Positions 1-8,735 of a stretch of 46,311 bases of DNA are shown here, in pieces. The DNA lies in the NCBI GenBank assembly GCA_937925845.1, contig CALAML010000184.1, forward strand, positions 1-46,311. Direction: 5' to 3'. Origin of the DNA: an uncultured Acidimicrobiales bacterium (GTDB lineage: Bacteria; Actinomycetota; Acidimicrobiia; Acidimicrobiales; CALAML01). Position 1 is the stretch's first letter. Every line of letters starts with the position of its first letter. Made by a program: the position numbers and the translations under genes. Below the pieces are notes generated by a model. That model did not search any database, was not told the DNA's origin, and worked only from the letters and a program-made list of their open reading frames with translations.

Positions 1-708
1 CCACTGCCAACTCTCGAAGCCCAGGCCGCCGTTCTCCTCCGAGAGGTGCGAACCACCCAACGCCAGGGCCCCTACCGCCTCGCCGGTTGGTCCTCCGGCG
101 GGCTGCTCGCCTGGGAGTTGGCCCGCCAGCTGCGAGCGGCAAACCAAGTGGTGGAACAGATCTACCTGATCGACACCTACCCCCGACCGGTCGACGGGTC
201 ACAGACAGCGGACATCATGTCCCCACCGATGGGTTCAGCCGACACCGATCCGGCGACGGTGAGTGGACCGACCCCGCAGGCCCCGAACCGAACCGATCGA
301 CCGAGCGACGGAAGGCGGTTGGGTCGCCTTGTCGGTATCGCCGGTGATATCGGTGGCCGGGCCCGGGACTTCCGTGAACGCAACGCGGAGGTCAACGTGG
401 TCCAAGCCATCACCCGCCGTCAGCGCCAACGCGCCTTTTGGCGGCGAGCCAGCGTGTCGGCCGACCGCTACGTGCCCCAGCCACTCGGAGGCGCCAGCGC
501 CGAGGCCGACGACGCGCTCCAGGTGATCTTCATCGCCGCCCGCGAGACCGACCCCGCCTTCACCATCAACCGCTGGCGCCGCATCCACCCGGCCCTCGAG
601 GTGATCGAAGTCGACGGGGCCCACTCCAACGAGTCCCCCGACTTCTTCCTCAACGCCGACCGAGCCCCGCAGGCGGCCAACGCCATCACCCGGCAACTCA
701 ACCCGTGA
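1..708 (+). CDS. Thioesterase domain of NRPS/PKS type, 5' end outside window
   Basis: The reading frame is open from the first base, so the protein begins upstream of the window. It is an alpha/beta-hydrolase thioesterase of the kind that releases or edits acyl chains on nonribosomal peptide or polyketide carriers. The segment GPYRLAGWSSGG holds the nucleophile elbow GXSXG (Ser31 of the visible part). YLIDTYPRP carries the expected catalytic Asp, and VDGAHSNE near the end carries the His, so the triad looks intact. A polar, low-complexity stretch (visible residues about 65-100) replaces the usual compact lid. It could be the C-terminal domain of a large synthetase or a free type II thioesterase; the window does not decide. 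Its stop overlaps the next gene in GTGA, so the two are probably translated together. Confidence 0.85.
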   Translation, partial: PLPTLEAQAAVLLREVRTTQRQGPYRLAGWSSGGLLAWELARQLRAANQVVEQIYLIDTYPRPVDGSQTADIMSPPMGSADTDPATVSGPTPQAPNRTDRPSDGRRLGRLVGIAGDIGGRARDFRERNAEVNVVQAITRRQRQRAFWRRASVSADRYVPQPLGGASAEADDALQVIFIAARETDPAFTINRWRRIHPALEVIEVDGAHSNESPDFFLNADRAPQAANAITRQLNP

Positions 709-1016
709 TCGTCACCATCGTGCGGTTCGCCCCCTCGGAGCAACCGCTCACCGCGAATGAGGCTAGAGAGCTTTTTCTCTCGAACGCGGCCAGTTACCTG
801 GACGTCCCCGGGCTGGCGTGTAAGGCCTACCTCCGCAGCGACGACGGCCTCGTTGTTGGCGGCTGTTACTGGTGGACCGACCGAGCCAGCGCCGAGGCCA
901 GGTTCAACGCCGACTGGCTGGCCGGAGTCACCGAGAAGTACGGCACCGCTCCCACCATCGAGTGGTTCGATGCCCCGGTGATCGTCGACGGCCGAGCCGG
1001 CGAAGTCATCAGCTGA
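705..1016 (+). CDS. YdhR-like / ferredoxin-fold putative monooxygenase, 103 aa
   Basis: A small protein starting at a GTG that overlaps the stop of the thioesterase gene (GTGA), the only start that avoids a long overlap. The pattern GLACKAYLRSDDG, then GGCYWWTDRASAEA, WLAGVTEKYG and a final IEWFDAPVIVDG matches small dimeric alpha/beta-barrel proteins of the YdhR family, often annotated as putative monooxygenases. Most members have no proven reaction. Coupling to a thioesterase suggests a role in tailoring or handling a secondary metabolite, but that is inference from position only. Confidence 0.75.
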   Translation: MIVTIVRFAPSEQPLTANEARELFLSNAASYLDVPGLACKAYLRSDDGLVVGGCYWWTDRASAEARFNADWLAGVTEKYGTAPTIEWFDAPVIVDGRAGEVIS

Positions 1017-1034
1017 AGCCAGCCCCGCCCAGCG

Positions 1035-1598
1035 CTACTCATCAGCCGACGTCGTGGCGGCAGCGGTACGGTCGTCGGAACGGTTCCTCAAGGCGATCCC
1101 GATGACTTCGATTCCACACTCGGCTTCGAACCAGTCCTCGACCTCATCCCAGTCCAGCGCTTCGAACACATCCTGAGCGCCTTGGGCCTGCCCACGGAAC
1201 GCGCCCACCGGATCTTCGGCGGTTGAGGCATCGCCGAGGGCACCGGCCATTTCGGCTGATGCCTCCAGCATCTGCACCGCACTCTGAGGCGCTCCATCGC
1301 CGAGGCCAGCGGCGGCAGAGGCCAGCAGCTCCTCGGTGGTTTGGGCCAGAGCGGCATCCATATCCGGCAGATCCCCAGCCTCGAACAACACATCGGTGTT
1401 CTCGATAGCGCTGCTGATGTCAGCGCAGACCGACGCCGTATCGGCAACCGGCCCATCACCCGCATCGCCGTCGTCCTCCGCCAGGGTGCCGGCGCGGCCA
1501 CCGCCAGCCTCGGCGCTGTCGGCGCTGTCTCCGCAGCCGGCCAGCCAAACGCATCCGGCGAGGGCGGCTACAATCACCATCCTTTGGAACGGCTTCAT
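1035..1598 (-). CDS. Putative lipoprotein, 187 aa
   Basis: The N-terminus has a short basic stretch (MKPFQR), a hydrophobic segment (residues 7-19) and a lipobox LAGC with the acylated Cys at 22, so the mature protein should be a membrane-anchored lipoprotein on the outer face of the cytoplasmic membrane. After the lipobox comes an acidic, Gly/Ala-rich spacer (23-52), then an Ala-rich helical part with two Cys (about 58 and 161) that could pair. I recognise no domain family. It lies on the minus strand after the oxygenase gene, separated by about 180 bp that contains a strong hairpin, so it is probably a separate transcription unit. It converges with the thioesterase/YdhR pair. Confidence 0.7.
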   Translation of the reverse strand: MKPFQRMVIVAALAGCVWLAGCGDSADSAEAGGGRAGTLAEDDGDAGDGPVADTASVCADISSAIENTDVLFEAGDLPDMDAALAQTTEELLASAAAGLGDGAPQSAVQMLEASAEMAGALGDASTAEDPVGAFRGQAQGAQDVFEALDWDEVEDWFEAECGIEVIGIALRNRSDDRTAAATTSADE

Positions 1599-1660
1599 CG
1601 GGCGTCCTGTCGTGTGGCTAGTGTCCTGTCAGCAAAGTCATGTCACGAATTCGGCGGCCA

Positions 1661-1677
1661 GCAACGCGAAGCGTTGC
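1661..1677. terminator. Perfect 7-bp GC-rich hairpin between two minus-strand genes
   Basis: GCAACGC, loop GAA, GCGTTGC form a perfect stem between the stop of the 2OG-Fe oxygenase gene and the start of the lipoprotein gene. There is no T-tract on either side. It could be a U-less terminator for the oxygenase gene or a leader structure for the lipoprotein gene. The remainder of 1599-1780 shows only short direct repeats of GTCCTGTC (near 1604 and 1623) and no gene. Confidence 0.35.
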
Positions 1678-1780
1678 CCGGCGCCCCTCCCGGCGTCCTC
1701 GAAAGCGCCATAACACCGAGTTGTAGCGGTTCTGCGTCTTGGGAGGGACACCGATAGCTCCCCGAATTCATCAACGGACT

Positions 1781-2848
1781 TCACTGACACGACACTAGGT
1801 CGGCGTGATGGCGGGCCATGTTGTTGGGGTAACTACGGGCGAAGTAGTTCCACAACTGCTCACCGTAAACTGCTGGCTTGTAACTGCTGGCCATGTCGCC
1901 AACACCCGCTTCGGTCTCTTCGCGCCTCGCCATCCACCCGGCTTGTTGGTGCCGGGGACTGGCGGCCACCGCGTCGACCAGATCCGGCGACAGCGGCAAC
2001 GGCTCCAGTGCCGTGTCGAGTGATGGACCGTGGAAGTAGCCGGCGGAGAGACGCGGCGACTCGGTGATGACCCGATGGGGTGTGGCCAGCAGGTAGTTGC
2101 CGGTCATGGCCTGGAGCATCTCGCCGAGGTTGATCACAAAGCTGTTCTCGACCAGCGGCACCGGTATCCACCGGCCGGTTGGACTCTGCACCTCGAGACC
2201 CGGAGTGACCCCGGCGGCCAGGATGGTGAGAAAGCCGGCGTCGTGATGGGCATTCACCCCGGCTTGGCCAACCGGCGTAGGTGGATAGCTGATCAGCTTG
2301 GTGAGCGACATGCGCTCCATGCCAAAGACGTCGTCGATGTGGCCAGCCTCCAGCCCCAGGCCAACCGAGAGCACCCGGGTGAGCTCGATGGCCAGCTGGC
2401 CCATCCGGTCGAACCACTCCCGCAGCAGCGATTCGAACCCCGGCAGAACCTCATCATTCAACCACTGGTTCGGCCCCAACAGGCGTAAATACGTCGGCTC
2501 AACATCGCGGGGCCGAGCCGGATGATCGGTCCACAGATCGACCTGTTCACGGATGTCGGGACGGTTGTTGGTGTACTCCGACCCCACCGCCTCCCAACCC
2601 CGAAAGTGCGGCGACGCAAGTTTGTCGATCCCCCGCTTGTCGACCTCGGGCAGGGCAAAGAGCCGGCCCATCATGGCGAATACCCGATCCATGAAGCCGG
2701 CTTCGATGCCGTGGCCGGTCAGCACAAAAAAGCCAACCTCGTGGCAGACCCGGGTGATCTCGTAGGCCAAGTCCACATTCGGCCGGCCATCGACACGCCA
2801 GCCGGCGAGGTCAACGATTGGGATCTCGTCGAAGTCCTGGGTGGCCAT
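1781..2848 (-). CDS. Isopenicillin-N-synthase-like 2OG-Fe(II) oxygenase, 355 aa
   Basis: A non-heme iron dioxygenase of the isopenicillin N synthase/2-oxoglutarate family. The N-terminal DIOX_N part (IPIVDLAGW...EVGFFVLTGHGI, residues 9-48) is followed by the jelly-roll core. Iron ligands are His201 and Asp203 (NAHHDAGFLTIL) and His258 (TPHRV); the RLS motif at 266-268 should bind the 2-oxoglutarate carboxylate. Length is normal for the family. Bacterial relatives oxidise varied small molecules, so the substrate cannot be named. It lies 77 bp downstream of ribH on the same strand, but nothing suggests a riboflavin role. A two-protein ethylene-forming type enzyme is an alternative; I see no specific motif for it. 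Confidence 0.85.
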   Translation of the reverse strand: MATQDFDEIPIVDLAGWRVDGRPNVDLAYEITRVCHEVGFFVLTGHGIEAGFMDRVFAMMGRLFALPEVDKRGIDKLASPHFRGWEAVGSEYTNNRPDIREQVDLWTDHPARPRDVEPTYLRLLGPNQWLNDEVLPGFESLLREWFDRMGQLAIELTRVLSVGLGLEAGHIDDVFGMERMSLTKLISYPPTPVGQAGVNAHHDAGFLTILAAGVTPGLEVQSPTGRWIPVPLVENSFVINLGEMLQAMTGNYLLATPHRVITESPRLSAGYFHGPSLDTALEPLPLSPDLVDAVAASPRHQQAGWMARREETEAGVGDMASSYKPAVYGEQLWNYFARSYPNNMARHHADLVSCQ

Positions 2849-2925
2849 AGCCCAACCGTAGTTGGACGCCAGCGGTGGTGAGGGGGCAGCCGCCAGATGG
2901 CTCGGCCGCTACTTCTTCCGGTTGG

Positions 2926-3432
2926 CTACCTCTTCTTACTGGTCTTGGTCGGCAGCACCTTCAACAAGTTGGCCATCTCGATGGCGGTCATGGCCGCCTC
3001 GGCGCCCTTGTTGCCCGCTTTGGTGCCAGCCCGCTCGATCGCCTGCTCGATGGTTTCGGTGGTCAGCACCCCGAAGACGATCGGCACATCGGTGTCCATC
3101 TGGGCTCGCTGCACGCCGGCGGCGCACTGGCCTGCCACCTCTTCATAGTGGGTCGTGGCCCCACGGATCACCGCACCGAGGGTGATCACGGCATCGCAGG
3201 TGCCCGATTGGGCCATCAGCTTGGCCGCCATCGGCACCTCGAAGGCGCCAGGCACCCAGGTCAGGCTGACATCGCTGGGCTTCACGCCGTGGCGACGCAG
3301 GGCGTCGGTAGCGCCCTTGATCAGCGAGTCGGTGATGAAATCGTTAAACCGACCGGCAACAATCGCCACTTTCAGACCCTTGCCTGAAAGATCGCCTTCG
3401 TAGGTTGTTCCCACCTGTTCCGCCTGTGCCAT
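2926..3432 (-). CDS. ribH: 6,7-dimethyl-8-ribityllumazine synthase
   Basis: Catalyses condensation of 5-amino-6-ribitylaminouracil with 3,4-dihydroxybutanone 4-phosphate, the step before riboflavin synthase, in the cytoplasm. The 168-aa protein shows the family signatures in order: [51 protein letters not shown] (with the catalytic His) and [12 protein letters not shown], then a Lys-rich tail. It is the last gene of the rib run ribD-ribE-ribBA-ribH, but a 261-bp gap with a short tandem repeat separates it from ribBA, so it may have its own promoter. Confidence 0.97.
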   Translation of the reverse strand: MAQAEQVGTTYEGDLSGKGLKVAIVAGRFNDFITDSLIKGATDALRRHGVKPSDVSLTWVPGAFEVPMAAKLMAQSGTCDAVITLGAVIRGATTHYEEVAGQCAAGVQRAQMDTDVPIVFGVLTTETIEQAIERAGTKAGNKGAEAAMTAIEMANLLKVLPTKTSKKR

Positions 3433-3580
3433 AGCTCTGTTTCTCTCGTTCGCTCTGTTGTTGATGCTGTGATTTGTCGATGCTGTGATTGCTGTCTCGT
3501 ACCGGCTGAGTGGGCGACCGCCGGTCGCCGGTCAGCGCAAAGATCCACTTCCTATCGGCGCCGATCCGCCAACCTCAACT

Positions 3581-3647
3581 ATGGCGCTCAACCATGGCGC
3601 TCAGCCATGCCACTCAACCCATGCCACTCAGCCCATGCCGCTGAGTC
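3581..3647. repeat. Five degenerate 13-14 nt tandem units upstream of ribH
   Basis: Units start at 3581, 3594, 3607, 3621 and 3635 and read ATGGCGCTCAACC, ATGGCGCTCAGCC, ATGCCACTCAACCC, ATGCCACTCAGCCC and ATGCCGCTGAGTC. They lie in the 261-bp spacer between ribBA (upstream) and ribH (downstream) on the minus strand. No other gene is visible in the spacer. The array looks like a minisatellite made by slippage; a regulatory role for ribH is possible but not shown. Confidence 0.8.
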
Positions 3648-3693
3648 GCACGCTCAAACCGTCGGTTGAGCGGGCCAGCTGCTCGGCCTAGGC

Positions 3694-5025
3694 CTATTCG
3701 TCGTCCGCACCGCTGGTCGGCGATGCCCCCGAGCCCGCGGCGTCGGCCTCATCTGAACCATCGAGGCCATCCAACAGATGCCCCATGCGCTCACGCTTGG
3801 TGCGGAGGTAGTCGATGTTTTCCGGGTTGGGAATCGACTGCAACGGCACCCGCTCGGTGATCTCAAGCTCGAAACCCTCGAGGCCGCCGTACTTGGCCGG
3901 GTTGTTGGTGAGCACCCGCATGCTGGTCAGCCCCAAATCCTTCAGAATCTGGGCGCCGATGCCATACTCCCGGCTGTCGACAGGCAACCCCAGTTCCAGG
4001 TTGGCATCGACGGTGTCATGGCCCTCATCTTGCAGGGAGTAGGCGCGAATCTTGTGACCGAGGCCAATACCGCGGCCCTCATGGCCACGGAGGTAGACCA
4101 CCACGCCAAGGTCCTCCTCGGCGATTCGATCCATCGCGGCATCGAGCTGAGGGCCACAATCGCAGCGCAGCGACCCGAAGATGTCGCCGGTGAGACACTC
4201 CGAATGCACCCGCACCAACACGTTGGTTTTGCCCTGCACCGCTCCCCGCACGAACGCGGTGTGCTGAGTGCCGTCGAGGAGCGACTCGTACACGTAGCAG
4301 GTGAACTCGCCGAACCGGGTCGGAACCCGGGCCTCAGCGATTCGTTTGATCAGCCGCTCGGTACGGCGGCGGTAGCGGATCAGATCGGCGATCGAGATCA
4401 TCACCAGACCGTGCTCTTTGGCAAAGGGCACCAGATCGGGAACCCGCGCCATGGTGCCGTTGTCGTTGACGATCTCACACAGAACGCCGGCCGGGTAGAG
4501 GCCAGCCAGGCGGGCTAGATCGACCGCGGCCTCGGTGTGGCCGGCCCGCTTGAGCACGCCACCCTCGCGGGCCCGCAGCGGGAAGATGTGGCCCGGCCGG
4601 GCCAAGTCGCCCGGGCGGGTCGCCGGGTCGACCAGCGCCTTGATGGTTCGGGAACGATCCTCGGCGGAAATGCCGGTGGTGGTGCCCTGACGGATATCGA
4701 CCGAGTGGGTGAACGCGGTGCGCATCGACTCGGTGTTGTGAGCGACCATCAGCTGAAGGTCGAGGGCGTCGCAGCGGTCTCCCGCGAGTGGCGCACAAAT
4801 CACCCCCGAGGTGTGGCGCACAAAGAAGGTGATGGCCTCCGGAGTTGCAGCCTCGGCGGCCATAATCAGGTCGCCCTCGTTCTCGCGATCCTCATCATCA
4901 CAGACGATGATGATCTCGCCCCGAGCCATGGCGGCAATGCCATCCTCGATCGAATCGAACGGGCTCTCAGACTCGCTGTCGGCAGCGTCAGTGTTTTTGC
5001 TGGTGGTGTTCTCGGCCTCAGTCAT
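3694..5025 (-). CDS. ribBA: Bifunctional 3,4-dihydroxybutanone-4-phosphate synthase / GTP cyclohydrolase II
   Basis: Supplies both precursors of riboflavin. Residues about 22-225 are the RibB part, with the acidic loop [10 protein letters not shown] (43-52) and [26 protein letters not shown]. Residues about 230-420 are the RibA part, with zinc ligands Cys277, Cys288 and Cys290 ([17 protein letters not shown]) and the [10 protein letters not shown] motif. An acidic Ser/Glu-rich N-terminus and a Gly/Asp/Ser-rich C-terminal tail of about 25 residues extend the enzyme. The start codon overlaps the riboflavin synthase stop in ATGA, so the two are translationally coupled. Confidence 0.97.
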   Translation of the reverse strand: MTEAENTTSKNTDAADSESESPFDSIEDGIAAMARGEIIIVCDDEDRENEGDLIMAAEAATPEAITFFVRHTSGVICAPLAGDRCDALDLQLMVAHNTESMRTAFTHSVDIRQGTTTGISAEDRSRTIKALVDPATRPGDLARPGHIFPLRAREGGVLKRAGHTEAAVDLARLAGLYPAGVLCEIVNDNGTMARVPDLVPFAKEHGLVMISIADLIRYRRRTERLIKRIAEARVPTRFGEFTCYVYESLLDGTQHTAFVRGAVQGKTNVLVRVHSECLTGDIFGSLRCDCGPQLDAAMDRIAEEDLGVVVYLRGHEGRGIGLGHKIRAYSLQDEGHDTVDANLELGLPVDSREYGIGAQILKDLGLTSMRVLTNNPAKYGGLEGFELEITERVPLQSIPNPENIDYLRTKRERMGHLLDGLDGSDEADAAGSGASPTSGADDE

Positions 5026-5624
5026 GATGTGGCGGCTCCATATCCGCTCAGCAGTTTCTCGGCGTACTTGGCCATCACATCGACTTCGATGTTGACCGGA
5101 TCGCCCGGCACCTTCGAACCCAACGTGGTGACCTTGGTGGTGTGGGGAATCACGGCGACGGTGAACCCGTCATCGAGAGCATCGACCACGGTGAGGGAAA
5201 CGCCGTCGACGGTGATCGACCCCTTTTCGACCACGTAGCGACACAGCGCCGGATCGATTCGAACCTGAAGGGCGGGGGCAGCGACGACGATCTCACCGAC
5301 AGCATCGACATGGCCCTGGACCAGATGACCACCGAGGCGATCCTCAAGCCGCACCGGCCGCTCCAGGTTGACCGGGTCGCCGGCTTCGAGAGCCCCAAGC
5401 GCAGTCCGCTTAAGCGACTCCTCACTCACATCGGCCTCCCACCAGGTGTTGCCGGCCTGCCCGAAACCGGCAGGACCGACATCAACAACAGTGAGACAGC
5501 AGCCGTTGACGGCGGTCGAGTCGCCAATGGCGACTTCTTCCAGGACGCGGGTGGCGTCGATCCGCAGGCGACTTCCCTCGTGGGACGCAACCCGTCCCAA
5601 CTCTTCAACAATGCCAGTGAACAT
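5022..5624 (-). CDS. ribE: Riboflavin synthase alpha chain
   Basis: Dismutates two 6,7-dimethyl-8-ribityllumazine molecules to riboflavin and the pyrimidine precursor. The 200-aa protein starts with the invariant [10 protein letters not shown] and consists of two lumazine-binding barrels, about 1-97 and 98-195. Typical segments are [20 protein letters not shown] (here [12 protein letters not shown]), [11 protein letters not shown] and [14 protein letters not shown]. It follows ribD by 31 bp and overlaps ribBA by 4 bp. It is called ribE or ribC depending on naming scheme. Confidence 0.97.
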   Translation of the reverse strand: MFTGIVEELGRVASHEGSRLRIDATRVLEEVAIGDSTAVNGCCLTVVDVGPAGFGQAGNTWWEADVSEESLKRTALGALEAGDPVNLERPVRLEDRLGGHLVQGHVDAVGEIVVAAPALQVRIDPALCRYVVEKGSITVDGVSLTVVDALDDGFTVAVIPHTTKVTTLGSKVPGDPVNIEVDVMAKYAEKLLSGYGAATS

Positions 5625-5655
5625 CAGCGGTTGCCCTTTCGGTCAAAGGAGCCCA

Positions 5656-6705
5656 TCAGGAGTCTGCCGGTTTCGATGGATCACGGCGAAGTCGTATACG
5701 AATATCGTCGCCGACCAGAGCGGTATCGGCGAATCGACCCCGCCAAAGATCATCGATCGATGCCGGGCCGGGCCCACGAAAGAGTGACCGGCCCTGATCG
5801 CCACCGGCGAGGGCCGGAGCCAGGTAGACCACGTACTCATCCACCAGGCCAGCCTGATGAAACGCGGCCGCAACTGACGCGCCGCCCTCCACCATCAGCT
5901 GGACCACGTCGTCTCGACCCAGCTGATCGAGCAACTCGGGCAGGGCGCCGTCCCACTCCAGACAGGGGTGCACCCGGGCCGGCTCGCGAGCAGCCCCAAG
6001 AACCACCCGTCGGGGATCGCGGACCACCGAACCGTCGGTCGGCTTCCAGTCGCGAACCGTCAGCGAGGGATCATCGGCCCTGACCGTTCCGGCGCCGACC
6101 AGTATGGCGTCGCTCTCGGCTCGGAGCCGGTGGGCATCAGCTCGAGCCGCTGGCCCGGTGATCCATTGGCTCGTCCCGTCAGCGGCCGCAGTCGCGCCGT
6201 CGAGAGTGGCGGCCAGCTTGCACAGCACCCAGGGACGGCCGGTCCGTCGATGATGCAGATAAGGGGCAAGTTGGTCGGTCACCGCCTCGGCCCCAACCCC
6301 GACATCGACGGTAATCCCGGCCGCTTCCATGCGGGCGATGCCTTGGCCGGCCACCTGGGGGTCGGGATCGGACACCCCGACCACCACCCGAGCCACCCCG
6401 GCTTCGATCAGCGCATCGGCACAGGGGCCGGTGCGGCCGTGGTGGGAACACGGTTCCAAGGTGGTGTAGACGGTAGCGCCAGCCGGGCTGGCGCACTTGG
6501 CCAGAGCATCGATTTCCGCATGGGCCCCACCAGGAGGGTGGGTGGCGCCAGAGTGCCCGACATCGGCGCCAGCCTCCACCACGACCGCTCCCACCCAGGG
6601 GTTCGGGCTGGTGGCATGACGAACTGCAGCCGCAGCCGCCACGGCCTGAGCCATGAACCGCTCATCGGCGTTTCGGGGTGTTCCCGCAGCGGGTTCGGCC
6701 TCCAT
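5656..6705 (-). CDS. ribD: Bifunctional diaminohydroxyphosphoribosylaminopyrimidine deaminase / 5-amino-6-(5-phosphoribosylamino)uracil reductase
   Basis: Performs the second and third steps of riboflavin synthesis. The N-terminal zinc deaminase has His62-Ala-Glu64 and the Cys pair in EPCSHHGRTGPC (Cys86, Cys95). The C-terminal NADPH reductase (from about residue 155) has LCKLAATLDGATAAADGTSQWITG, AILVGAGTVRADDP and VMVEGG-type (here LMVEGGASVAAAF) segments. At 349 aa it has normal length. It heads the rib run; the 77 bp upstream of it contain no recognisable FMN riboswitch. Confidence 0.96.
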   Translation of the reverse strand: MEAEPAAGTPRNADERFMAQAVAAAAAVRHATSPNPWVGAVVVEAGADVGHSGATHPPGGAHAEIDALAKCASPAGATVYTTLEPCSHHGRTGPCADALIEAGVARVVVGVSDPDPQVAGQGIARMEAAGITVDVGVGAEAVTDQLAPYLHHRRTGRPWVLCKLAATLDGATAAADGTSQWITGPAARADAHRLRAESDAILVGAGTVRADDPSLTVRDWKPTDGSVVRDPRRVVLGAAREPARVHPCLEWDGALPELLDQLGRDDVVQLMVEGGASVAAAFHQAGLVDEYVVYLAPALAGGDQGRSLFRGPGPASIDDLWRGRFADTALVGDDIRIRLRRDPSKPADS

Positions 6706-6782
6706 AACCGCACAGTACGGGAGTGTGGTCGCTTTTTCAACCCATCGTCAGAATTTCGACCACTTCTTGTTTGGAGCCCGGA

Positions 6783-8027
6783 TCAGGCTTTGGCTGAAGC
6801 GACCAGGGTTCCGGCGACGCGCCGGGGTCCGGAGGCCATTGCCTGGGCGACGCCGCGGAGTGGCCCGGGACGTTCGCAGCCCCGGCGAACCTCGCCCCGC
6901 TGGGTGCGGCATCGATCGATACCCCGCTCGCCAAAGATGCGGTCCCCGCCGAGGTTGCCCGCAAGTTGGTCATTCTGTTGACCACCGCGGAGCAGGTCGG
7001 CTCCCTTACCACCCACAAGCAGGTCGGCACCGGTGCCACCGATCAGCACGTCGTTTCCGCCACCGCCGGAGATGGCGTCGCGGCCGGGGCCACCTTTGAT
7101 GTTGTCGGCACCACCGTCGCCGCGCATCAGATCCGCGCCGCGACCGCCACGGATGCGATCCCGCCCGGCCGACCCGTAGATCGTGTCGTTGCCCGAGGCT
7201 CCGAAGATCAGATCGTTTCCATTGCCGCCATTGATGGTGTCGTTGCCGGCGCCGGCACAAATGATGTCGTTACCAGGACCGGCATCGATTATGTCATCAG
7301 CCGAAGACCCAACGATCACATCATCGCCAGAAGTACCTCGCACGACCGTCTCGGCTCCCGTAGCCACGATGGTGGCCACCTGGCCTCCGCAGCGTGGCAT
7401 CGCCGAAGGCGGCGCGGGCGTTGGAGCGGGAGCCGGAGGCGGCACGATTGGTGGTGCTGGTGTCGGCGCCACTGGGGTAGGAGCCGGCGCTGGCGGTGCC
7501 GGCGTGGGGGCCGGCGGAACGGGCGCGGGCGCCGGTGGGACTGGTGCCGGAGTGGGGGCTGGAGCTGGCGGCGCCGGCGTTGGCGCTGGGGGCTGCGGAG
7601 CCGATGCTGGAGCGGGCGGAGCCGGAGGCTGGGGTGTCGGCGGCGTTGGCGCTGGAGCAGGGGGCTGCGGAGCCGGTGCTGGAGCGGGCGGAGCCGGAGG
7701 CTGAGGTGTCGGGGCGAGCTCGGGCGGCGGTGGAACGTTTCCGCCACACGGAACCCCGGCTTCGAGGAACGCAGTGAAGTCAACGTCGACACCCAAGCTG
7801 GCCAAGAGTTCGGCCAGGGCACAGAGGCCCGCTGGATCAGAGGGCGTTTGGCCGGGCTGAGCGGCGACCGGACGGGGCACCAACAGCGATGCGGCCAAGG
7901 TGATCGCGGCCATCAGAGCCATGGCCACGGAGACGATTCGAACCGGCGACGCATCGCGGCTCAGCACCGCCCGCTTCTCCGAACCGCTGCCGCGGGTGTG
8001 TACCAACGTCGCGTCCAACAAAATCAT
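6783..8027 (-). CDS. Secreted RTX-repeat protein with Pro/Ala stalk, 414 aa
   Basis: An N-terminal hydrophobic segment (about residues 31-55, ending VAAQPG) looks like a signal peptide. It is followed by a short cysteine-containing domain (DPAGLCALAELLASLGVD...GVPCGG, about 62-95). A Pro/Ala/Thr stalk of about 115 residues follows, then about 16 consecutive RTX nonapeptides of the GGxGxDxLx type (about 222-365), the calcium-binding beta-roll. The tail is Arg-rich with two Cys. The RTX repeats imply export and folding at high external calcium. The role is unknown: a surface or matrix protein is more likely than a toxin because no enzymatic domain is present. No type I secretion genes are seen nearby. 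The true start may be one of several in-frame codons before the hydrophobic segment. Confidence 0.85.
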   Translation of the reverse strand: MILLDATLVHTRGSGSEKRAVLSRDASPVRIVSVAMALMAAITLAASLLVPRPVAAQPGQTPSDPAGLCALAELLASLGVDVDFTAFLEAGVPCGGNVPPPPELAPTPQPPAPPAPAPAPQPPAPAPTPPTPQPPAPPAPASAPQPPAPTPAPPAPAPTPAPVPPAPAPVPPAPTPAPPAPAPTPVAPTPAPPIVPPPAPAPTPAPPSAMPRCGGQVATIVATGAETVVRGTSGDDVIVGSSADDIIDAGPGNDIICAGAGNDTINGGNGNDLIFGASGNDTIYGSAGRDRIRGGRGADLMRGDGGADNIKGGPGRDAISGGGGNDVLIGGTGADLLVGGKGADLLRGGQQNDQLAGNLGGDRIFGERGIDRCRTQRGEVRRGCERPGPLRGVAQAMASGPRRVAGTLVASAKA

Positions 8028-8138
8028 GGCCCTTCATTTGGGGAAGTAAGGGTTTGTTTGCCGTTGCCACCCCGGCGAAACGGGATGTTGTGCAGCGGAT
8101 CTTAGTGTCGGGATCCGACCCGCCGCCATCCGCCAAGT

Positions 8139-8627
8139 TCAGTGATCGGTGGGAGTTGCCGCCATCAGGCGAATGGCATGGGGAACGACGTCGATGACGG
8201 CACTGAGTGTCTCCACACACCCCTTGGTCGAACCGGGTGTGTTCACCACCAGCGCCAGGCCTTTGGTGCCGGCGATACCCCGACTCAGCCGGCCCAGCGG
8301 GTTCACCAGCCGCATCGCCTCAGCCAGCCCCGGAGCATGGCGATCCAGGACCGCCGCCGTCCCTTCGGGGGTGAGGTCGCGGGGACCAAAACCGGTTCCC
8401 CCGGTCGAAACAACAAGTCCGGAAAAGTCATCGCAGAGTTCGGTCAGAGCTACCGAGACCGACTCGACCCCATCCTCCACGGCACGGTGCTCAACGACCT
8501 CGTAGCCGGCATCGGTCAGCAGCGCTACCAGGGCCTCTCCCGAACGATCCTCCCGGGTCCCATGGATCACGCCATCGGAAACGGTTAGGACTTTTGCTTG
8601 CAGGCCGTCAGTCAGCTCATCACCCAT
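8139..8627 (-). CDS. MogA/MoaB-family molybdopterin adenylyltransferase-like protein
   Basis: The protein activates molybdopterin for molybdenum insertion in characterised relatives. From the chosen ATG (GDELTDGL...) it has 162 aa. It shows VLTVSDGVIHGTREDRSG, the MPT-binding signature LVVSTGGTGFGPRDLTPE, then GLSRGIAGT-like (GRLSRGIAG) and VNTPGSTKGCVE. An in-frame upstream extension of 19 residues is not family-like, so I chose the inner start. Neighbouring genes are not molybdenum genes, which is usual for this family. MogA versus MoaB cannot be settled here. Confidence 0.9.
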   Translation of the reverse strand: MGDELTDGLQAKVLTVSDGVIHGTREDRSGEALVALLTDAGYEVVEHRAVEDGVESVSVALTELCDDFSGLVVSTGGTGFGPRDLTPEGTAAVLDRHAPGLAEAMRLVNPLGRLSRGIAGTKGLALVVNTPGSTKGCVETLSAVIDVVPHAIRLMAATPTDH

Positions 8628-8735
8628 GGCCGAAACTGTAGTGCGCGGTCGGCTGAGTGAGGCAGGGTTGGTGTTCCGCAGCAACGCTTCGCCTCGATTG
8701 CGGGACCGACCGATTCGGACCTCCCGATGGTTCGA

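Noticed and set aside
6706..6782. FMN riboswitch before ribD
   Set aside because: Searched the 77 bp for the conserved core and found none; the region is also too short to hold one.
6966..8105. Long plus-strand frame opposite the RTX gene
   Set aside because: It is the antisense shadow of the repetitive RTX/Pro-Ala gene; its composition (Arg/Trp/Gly) comes from the reverse complement.
8028..8138. Riboswitch or structured leader before the RTX gene
   Set aside because: Short stems (CCCG/CGGG, CCCTT/AAGGG) are present but match no known motif; not enough to call.
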